Shown here: piece after piece, positions 14,618 to 19,733 of the stretch
How positions within the stretch are numbered: position 1 is the first letter of the stretch
How the letters are laid out: each line of letters begins with the position of its first letter
From: JANQQZ01 sp039187315
GTDB taxonomy: Bacteria > Planctomycetota > Phycisphaerae > Phycisphaerales > UBA1924
DNA length: 19,733 bases
Assembly: GCA_039187315.1 (NCBI GenBank)
Contig: JBCCZQ010000055.1
Coordinates: 1-19,733, forward strand
Reading direction: 5' to 3'
Translations under genes and position numbers: made by a program
The notes under the pieces: model-generated
What the model was told of the DNA's origin: nothing
Databases searched by the model: none
The model's input: the letters and a program-made list of their open reading frames with translations, nothing else

Positions 14618-15937
14618 CTAGCGGATCGCGCCGAGGCGGTTCATGGCGACCAGCCCGCCAACGACGGTCGCGACGGGGCGAACGCGGAACTCCCGGCCCA
14701 GGAAGGGCGTGTTCCGGGCCTTGCCGGCCAGGTCGTCCTCGCCGACACGCCACCGCTGGTCCGGGTCGATCAGGGTCAGGTCCGCCGGAGCGCCTACGGC
14801 CAGCCGCCCGAGCCCGTCCCTTCCTCGGACGCCGCTGCCGAGCCGGCAGAGATCGGCAGGCTCGAGGGTGAGCAGTCGGATCAGTTCCGGCCAGCCCAGC
14901 AGCCCGCTGTCGACGAGGGCCTCGGCGTAGGCGGCCAGAGCGGTCTCGAGCCCGATGATCCCGAACGGCGCCTGATCGAACGGCAGCGCCTTTTCGTCGG
15001 GCGTATGCGGCGCGTGGTCCGTCGCGAGGACGGTGATTACTCCCTCGGCGATAGCGTCGCGCAGCGCGTCGACATCTGATTGCTCCCGCAGCGGGGGGTT
15101 CATCTTCGCGTGTGTGTCGTAGGTCGCGCAGGCTGTATCTGTCAGAAGCAGGTGGTGGGGGGAGGCTTCCGCTGTGACGGGCAGCCCCGCTTCGCGTGCA
15201 GCGCGGATCAGCGGTACAGAGCCGCCCGAAGACATGTGCTGGACGTGGTAGGCGCCGCCGGTCTCGCGCACCAGGCGGATATCGCGCTCGATAATCAGTT
15301 CCTCGGCGACTCGGGGCCAGCCGGTCAGCCCAAGGCGTGCCGAGGTTTCGCCCGCGTGCATCACCGCGTTGCGTGTCAGCGTTGGTTCTTGACAGTGCTG
15401 CATGAATGTCAGCCTGGCGTCGGCCACCGCGCGAAGCACCGTTCGCATCATCGAAGCCGAGTCCACGACATCGCCGTCATCCGAGATGCCGACGGCGCCG
15501 GCTTCTGCAAGCAGGCGGACCTCCGTGACACGCTCGCCGTGGCGGCCCACGGTCGCCGCCGCTACAGGAAAGACCCGGCATCGCGCCGACGAACGCGCCC
15601 TGTCTCGAACGGCACGGACCATCTCGGGCGTATCGATCGCTGGACTCGTGTTCGGCATGCAGCAGACGGTAGTGAAGCCGCCAGCGACCGCGGCGCTCGA
15701 ACCTGTGGCGATAGTCTCCTTGTCTTCGTGACCAGGCTCTCGGAAGTGGACATGCGGATCAATCAGGCCCGGACAGAGGATGTGGTCCGTCGCGTCGATC
15801 AGCAGGTTGGCTGCGGAACGGTCGAGCTCACGCCCGATCGCCGCGACGCGGTCACCATCGATAGCGACATCGGCGATGCCGTCGTAGTTGCTCGCCGGAT
15901 CGATGACCCTGGCCCCGGTGATCAGCATGCTGCCCAT
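14618..15937 (-). CDS. pyrC: Dihydroorotase, type I (PyrC of the Bacillus/Aquifex kind)
   Basis: The enzyme interconverts N-carbamoyl-aspartate and dihydroorotate, the third step of pyrimidine synthesis, in the cytoplasm. The 439-aa amidohydrolase shows the metal motif DPHVHFREPG (His62, His64), TTVCCMPNTSPAID (89-102), GISDDGD (150-156) where Asp replaces the carboxylated Lys of other classes, FMQH (His181), YHVQH (His234) and ATDHAPH (Asp307). The start is uncertain: ATG 15937 (MGSMLITGARVIDP) and ATG 15928 (MLITGARVIDP) are both possible and neither has a strong Shine-Dalgarno. Upstream in-frame codons encode an implausible extension. In several bacteria this class pairs with aspartate carbamoyltransferase, but no pyrB is in the window. 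Confidence 0.95.
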   Translation of the reverse strand: MGSMLITGARVIDPASNYDGIADVAIDGDRVAAIGRELDRSAANLLIDATDHILCPGLIDPHVHFREPGHEDKETIATGSSAAVAGGFTTVCCMPNTSPAIDTPEMVRAVRDRARSSARCRVFPVAAATVGRHGERVTEVRLLAEAGAVGISDDGDVVDSASMMRTVLRAVADARLTFMQHCQEPTLTRNAVMHAGETSARLGLTGWPRVAEELIIERDIRLVRETGGAYHVQHMSSGGSVPLIRAAREAGLPVTAEASPHHLLLTDTACATYDTHAKMNPPLREQSDVDALRDAIAEGVITVLATDHAPHTPDEKALPFDQAPFGIIGLETALAAYAEALVDSGLLGWPELIRLLTLEPADLCRLGSGVRGRDGLGRLAVGAPADLTLIDPDQRWRVGEDDLAGKARNTPFLGREFRVRPVATVVGGLVAMNRLGAIR

Positions 15938-16007
15938 GCCGCACGATACGCCGATGCGGCAACCGGTTCGCTGCGGTCGGGTCGGGTGGTCGGGTACGTG
16001 TGATGGT

Positions 16008-16238
16008 GTGCCGAGTGAACAGATCTCCAACAGTGCGGTTCCTCGACCGCAGCTTGACGAATCCGCGGAGCATGGTTCGAGCGTGGCGCATTGGGGTCAT
16101 GCGTCATTGGCGGCGATTTGCCCCCGCCTGTGGGATGAGGCGTTGAGTTTGCTGGCCCGTGCCGCGGCGCACCAGAAGGCGGCCTCGGTCCGCATCCGCG
16201 TGCGGCTGGGGCGAGACCTGCTTCTGCAGCAGGGATGA
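16008..16238 (+). CDS. Possible small hypothetical protein, 76 aa
   Basis: This is an open frame with a GTG start at 16008 (alternative GTG 16083, 51 aa), divergent from pyrC and ending 48 bp before tRNA-Pro. The C-terminal half, from WDEALSLLARAAAHQKAA to the stop, is an amphipathic, Arg-rich helix-like sequence, and its third codon positions are mostly G or C as in true genes here. The N-terminal half is less convincing and no good ribosome-binding site is visible. I recognise no family; it may not be a gene. Confidence 0.33.
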   Translation: MPSEQISNSAVPRPQLDESAEHGSSVAHWGHASLAAICPRLWDEALSLLARAAAHQKAASVRIRVRLGRDLLLQQG

Positions 16239-16286
16239 GCGGACCCGCTGGCGTGGCCGATGCCCGTGGCATAGTGTTGGTGGCTA

Positions 16287-16361
16287 CGGGGCGTGGCGCA
16301 GTTTGGTTAGCGCGTTTGACTGGGGGTCAAAAGGTCGCTGGTTCGAATCCAGTCGCCCCGA
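16287..16361 (+). tRNA. tRNA-Pro (anticodon GGG)
   Basis: The cloverleaf folds completely: acceptor CGGGGCG (16287-16293) / CGCCCCG (16354-16360) with discriminator A16361; D-stem GCGC (16296-16299) / GCGC (16310-16313); anticodon stem TTTGA / TCAAA around loop CTGGGGG with anticodon GGG at 16322-16324; T-stem GCTGG / CCAGT with loop TTCGAAT. The C1-G72 pair and A73 are the usual bacterial tRNA-Pro identity features. CCA is not encoded, so it must be added by CCA-adding enzyme. Confidence 0.97.
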
Positions 16362-16366
16362 TTCTG

Positions 16367-16403
16367 AAGCGGAAGCCCTTGGAAACAGGGTCTTCCGCTT
16401 TTT
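16367..16403 (+). terminator. Rho-independent terminator of tRNA-Pro
   Basis: The stem AAGCGGAAG (16367-16375) / CTTCCGCTT (16392-16400) continues as CCCT/AGGG after a single-T bulge, with a 7-nt loop, followed by TTT. It starts 5 nt after the tRNA. The remaining 102 bp to the stop of the kinase gene (16404-16505) show no further feature. Confidence 0.85.
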
Positions 16404-16505
16404 CATGCGCTGGGATGAGGCGGAGGACTTGCGCCGGATGTTTCGGCCGAGAACGGCAATAATTCGGATGCACTCCAGTGCTGCCCAGCCGCTGTCCGTT
16501 GTATA

Positions 16506-19500
16506 TCACTCAATCGTAGTTCCCCCGATCAGCGCATCTGCTTCTTCTATCAGACTTGCTGTATCGTGATCGCTGGCCCACTTTGGATCCTTCATCATTA
16601 CCTTTGCACGCTGCAGAGCGACCAGTGCCGCCTCGACATGCCCTTTCCGAGTCATCTCGTCCTGCCCGAGCCGTTGATCGACTCGTGATGCGGCATCGAC
16701 AGTCGGTTGATCTGAAGCGGACAGCCTGAATCGAATCATCGCCAATACAGCAAGCTCAGAGGGCGTGGCTTGAGTCCAGGCCATGCGGAGTTGCTCCTGA
16801 ACACCGACGCCGTCACCGAATACGCGTGCACCCCTGTCGTCAAACCGTCCCGCTTGAAGACGGTTGAGCGGCGCTTCGAGAACGAGATTCAACGCATATG
16901 ACAGATCACCTGCGCGCATCGCTGATTCAGCCCACATGAAGCGATTCTCGCCGACGCCCACTGTAGACAACGCTCCAAATATCGCGTCACACTGATGCTC
17001 ATTGTGAGTCACTCGCTGATGCCGAAAGACTCTGATCGCTTCGATTGCTCGGGCTCGAAGTCGTTCTTGATGATCCGGGTCAGCGACAATATCTACTGCG
17101 TAGATGTCCGCCCACGCCTCCGCAAGCTGTCTTCGTAACACCTCTTCATCAAGGCGCTGCCTCGCCTCCTCGGCCGATGTTGCTCGTGGAGCGAAGTTCC
17201 ACGCCTCGATCTCGATCATCAGCACTTCTTTGGCGCGGCGATCCAGATCCAACGCCTCAGCTCTTGCGAATAAGTCAGCTTTGTCAACCGCCCCTTCGTC
17301 CCGCAACTCCAGCATTGTCTTGTGTGCTGGTGAGATCAGAGCATGAAGCCGCCCGGCGAGCATCTGGCCCGCGACGTACCGTACCATTGGCGGCACAGAT
17401 GAGTCGGAGCTCAGTGTGGAGACAAGATCCCGAGTCGGGGTGGGGCCATCCCAGAGCGTCTGGACGTACACCTCGGCTGCTTCGCGCGCAGCCCATTCCC
17501 GTCTCGCATCGGCCCGATGGGCCTCTGCATCGCGGATATCCCAGACACGGATGTTGCCGTTCTCGTGGTAGATCAGGACTCGCTGTCCATCAGCTGTCAG
17601 CGCGATGTCGTCGATGCTCTCTTCGAGGTTGTAGACCATGATTGGTCGGTCATCAGCGGGATCTGTAAACTGAATTGTCTTCGGTGACAACCGCTCAATC
17701 CTGCGTGTCCCGCTCGCCAGAGTGACAGATCGCCCTCGATCCGACAGGCCACCGCTAGATTCGATGATCTCCGCCACCTGCAGTTGTTGTAGTCCCTTTG
17801 GGCCATAGTGCACGCAGACACGTTCCGCCCCCGCGTAGTCGAGATCATCCATTCGTACCCGCCAGTGCGGATGATCGGTCGCTCGCTTGTCGATCAGTTC
17901 GCCTGTTCTTGCGTTCCAACGGCAATAGGTCACACGAAATTCATCTAGGCCTTCCACCAGCGTTGATGAAGCAGTGACAAGCTCTTCGCCATCTGACGAG
18001 AACCACATATCCCAGACACGTTCGCCGGGCCAATCGGCTGCAAAGACCTGCTTTCCCGATTCAATATCCCACACCGTACATTCCGGGTTTTCGAAGATTG
18101 GGTCACCTGGTTGGCGGAGCGCGAATCGTGACCCATCTGGGCTGACTGCGAATCTATCGAGGCGGCGGGCTTCGGTAGCGAACGTTTGTAGCAACTGACC
18201 GGAAACGGAGTCATACAACCTCACGTCGCTGCCGCTGCCGGCGAGCAAGACTAATGCCGAATTGGGTACAAAGCGAGCTTCTGCTGCCCATACGCCTCGA
18301 GCCGGCTCAGGCTCAGCGTATGGCAACTCTTTCGTCAGTGTGCCGTCGTCCGTGTTGTAGATGCGAGCGACGCCGTCAGAGTGGGCAAGAACAAGCTGGG
18401 CACCGTCTGAAGAAAAGCTATGCTCGGTTACACGACTAGCCACGCCCTCGATAGCTGCGACCGGATGTTTCGAGGACGGATCGAGCAGAAACGATGTGGA
18501 GGGCTCGTTGATGGATGAGTATGTGATGACTCGATCGCCCTCTGGGGCAAATGCAGCGCTGTGCATATCGGATGGAATCTGCACTGCGGAGAGTTGTTCG
18601 CCGGTCGACACGCTCACGAATGACACGAGACGCGTGTTGTCCTCATGGATGAAGCGAACTTCTCGATCAGGGCTCTCTACAACTATCTCGTTCTCAGAGA
18701 ACGCAAAACGTATTGCTTGAGCCTGTTTGTTCAGAAACTCCCACTCCCACCCTCGCTTGCTCTCGGGGCATTCGGCGAGGTAGCGGCGTGCCGCAGGCCA
18801 GTCGCCGGCGTCCATGGCGTTCTGGGCCAGGGCGAGGTTGGCGGTGTAGGCGGACCATTCGGCCTCGTTGGCTATCGCCAGCGAGTGTTCGAGCGTAAGC
18901 AGCGCTGTATCGGCCAGTGCTGGGAGAATCTGTTCCGGTTCGAGCGGAGCAAACGCTGCAATCTCATCGTTGCCCTTCCACATTTCAAATCGGTGAGGAT
19001 CTTCTTCGGTTCCTGAGCCCTTGAGAATGGCCGACATCGATACGCCAGGCTCACCTCGAATCTCTGGGAAGCGAGGGAGTCCGGCGTCCATGCCGCCGGG
19101 CGTACCTGTTCCCAGAAGAAACATGTCAGATAGTGTGTTGATGGCAAGATCTCGTTGCTCGCGGAGTCGATCACGCAGATCAACGGTTTCCCTTACGTTC
19201 TGTTTGGCAAATCTGGCAAGAAGTTCGAGTTCTGAGAGTGCGTGGGATGCCCCAATCTCACCGCGCGATGCCGCGGCATGCTCGTAGGCGTCGACATATC
19301 CGTCCATGAACGCTCTGGCCTGTTCACGTTTCGCTTCGCTCTCAGTTAGATCTTCCAACGCCATGATGGTTGACCGCTCATTAGCATCGAGGGGTATCGA
19401 AGCGACCACGATGTCAAGGAGCGTCTCGCTCGCAAACTCTCGATCCTGCCGGAGCTGAGTGTTGGCATGATCGGCAGCACGCCAACCCCATGCCGTACCG

Positions 19501-19733
19501 CCAAGTCCGATCAACAGCGTTGTCGCGACAGCGGCCGTGGCAATGGTCGGCCCTTTGTGCCGTCTGACAAATTTCTTCATCCGATATGCCGCGCTCGGCG
19601 GCGCGGCTTCGACGGCCTCGCCCGCGATGTGGTTGCCGATGTCTTCGGCCAGGTCGGCCGGGGTGGCGTATCGCCGGCCTCGGTCCTTGTCGAGCGCCTT
19701 CATCGCGATCCAGTCGAGCTCGCCTCGGATCGA
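16506..19733 (-). CDS. Ser/Thr protein kinase with WD40 repeats, C-terminal 1075 aa (N-terminal kinase domain beyond the window)
   Basis: The frame is open to the right edge. Its first visible residues, RGELDWIAMKALDKDRGRRY, are the end of a Hanks-type kinase C-lobe as found in planctomycete kinases, followed by the usual LAEDIGNHI and APPSAAYRMKKFVRRHKG. Residues about 62-84 form the single membrane helix (TIATAAVATTLLIGLGG); the part after it would lie outside the inner membrane. A helical region with AEWSAYTANLALAQNAMDAG and DWPAARRYLAECP (about 292-322), common to this architecture, leads into a degenerate WD40 propeller (about 340-735; VWDIESG and VWDIRDA are the clearest repeats). A helical C-terminal domain of about 340 aa follows and I do not recognise it. 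The role is presumably signalling; the ligand and target are unknown. The propeller and C-terminal part look lower in G+C than the kinase tail. Confidence 0.9.
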   Translation of the reverse strand, partial: SIRGELDWIAMKALDKDRGRRYATPADLAEDIGNHIAGEAVEAAPPSAAYRMKKFVRRHKGPTIATAAVATTLLIGLGGTAWGWRAADHANTQLRQDREFASETLLDIVVASIPLDANERSTIMALEDLTESEAKREQARAFMDGYVDAYEHAAASRGEIGASHALSELELLARFAKQNVRETVDLRDRLREQRDLAINTLSDMFLLGTGTPGGMDAGLPRFPEIRGEPGVSMSAILKGSGTEEDPHRFEMWKGNDEIAAFAPLEPEQILPALADTALLTLEHSLAIANEAEWSAYTANLALAQNAMDAGDWPAARRYLAECPESKRGWEWEFLNKQAQAIRFAFSENEIVVESPDREVRFIHEDNTRLVSFVSVSTGEQLSAVQIPSDMHSAAFAPEGDRVITYSSINEPSTSFLLDPSSKHPVAAIEGVASRVTEHSFSSDGAQLVLAHSDGVARIYNTDDGTLTKELPYAEPEPARGVWAAEARFVPNSALVLLAGSGSDVRLYDSVSGQLLQTFATEARRLDRFAVSPDGSRFALRQPGDPIFENPECTVWDIESGKQVFAADWPGERVWDMWFSSDGEELVTASSTLVEGLDEFRVTYCRWNARTGELIDKRATDHPHWRVRMDDLDYAGAERVCVHYGPKGLQQLQVAEIIESSGGLSDRGRSVTLASGTRRIERLSPKTIQFTDPADDRPIMVYNLEESIDDIALTADGQRVLIYHENGNIRVWDIRDAEAHRADARREWAAREAAEVYVQTLWDGPTPTRDLVSTLSSDSSVPPMVRYVAGQMLAGRLHALISPAHKTMLELRDEGAVDKADLFARAEALDLDRRAKEVLMIEIEAWNFAPRATSAEEARQRLDEEVLRRQLAEAWADIYAVDIVADPDHQERLRARAIEAIRVFRHQRVTHNEHQCDAIFGALSTVGVGENRFMWAESAMRAGDLSYALNLVLEAPLNRLQAGRFDDRGARVFGDGVGVQEQLRMAWTQATPSELAVLAMIRFRLSASDQPTVDAASRVDQRLGQDEMTRKGHVEAALVALQRAKVMMKDPKWASDHDTASLIEEADALIGGTTIE

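Noticed and set aside
16287..16505. tRNA-Pro as an integration (att) site for a mobile island, given the lower-G+C DNA to its right
   Set aside because: No direct repeat of the tRNA 3' end, no integrase and no mobility gene is seen. The sequence to the right is a kinase-WD40 gene typical of the host group.

Overview
The window looks like chromosomal DNA from a high-G+C planctomycete, most likely of class Phycisphaerae. Three kinds of protein point there. One is a type IV prepilin-like protein with the C-terminal 'NFVFSDGH' signature that is expanded in planctomycetes (2886-3902). One is a Ser/Thr kinase-WD40 protein with the typical planctomycete kinase tail (16506-19733). One is a secreted amylase ending in a paired EF-hand dockerin-like module that finishes in Gly-Cys-Ser (10567-13374). 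The genus cannot be named from the sequence alone.

Layout. Bases 1-463 hold the 5' part of a secreted protein gene (minus) that runs into a perfect 101-bp inverted repeat at the window edge, probably a fold-back chimera. Bases 647-10337 and 10567-13374 form a starch/maltodextrin region: an exported GH13 neopullulanase-like enzyme (minus), a prepilin-like protein (plus), a sugar-porter MFS transporter with a large extra periplasmic loop (minus), a divergent sugar-binding lipoprotein (plus), a membrane-anchored coiled-coil protein (minus), an exported GH31 alpha-glucosidase (minus) and, divergent from it, a large secreted GH13 alpha-amylase with calcium-loop modules (plus). Housekeeping genes follow: gap (glyceraldehyde-3-phosphate dehydrogenase) and pyrC (dihydroorotase), both minus, then tRNA-Pro(GGG) on plus with its own terminator. 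The last 3.2 kb is the 3' part of a kinase-WD40 gene (minus) that leaves the window.

How the genes may work together (inference). The secreted amylase cuts starch outside the cell. The two other exported glycosidases finish oligosaccharides to glucose. The MFS porter imports the sugar, and the RbsB-like lipoprotein may sense or bind it. No ABC permease, ATPase or regulator gene is present. The main regulatory clue is a palindrome centred on GTATAC (best form TTGTATACAA), which lies upstream of each of the three glycosidase genes and of the partial gene at the left edge. It is absent from the MFS/lipoprotein intergenic region.

Limits. Function calls rest on motifs read by eye, without database searches. 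Starts were moved from the longest open frame to inner codons wherever a Shine-Dalgarno sequence or signal peptide decided it. No rRNA, CRISPR array, insertion sequence or phage gene was seen.
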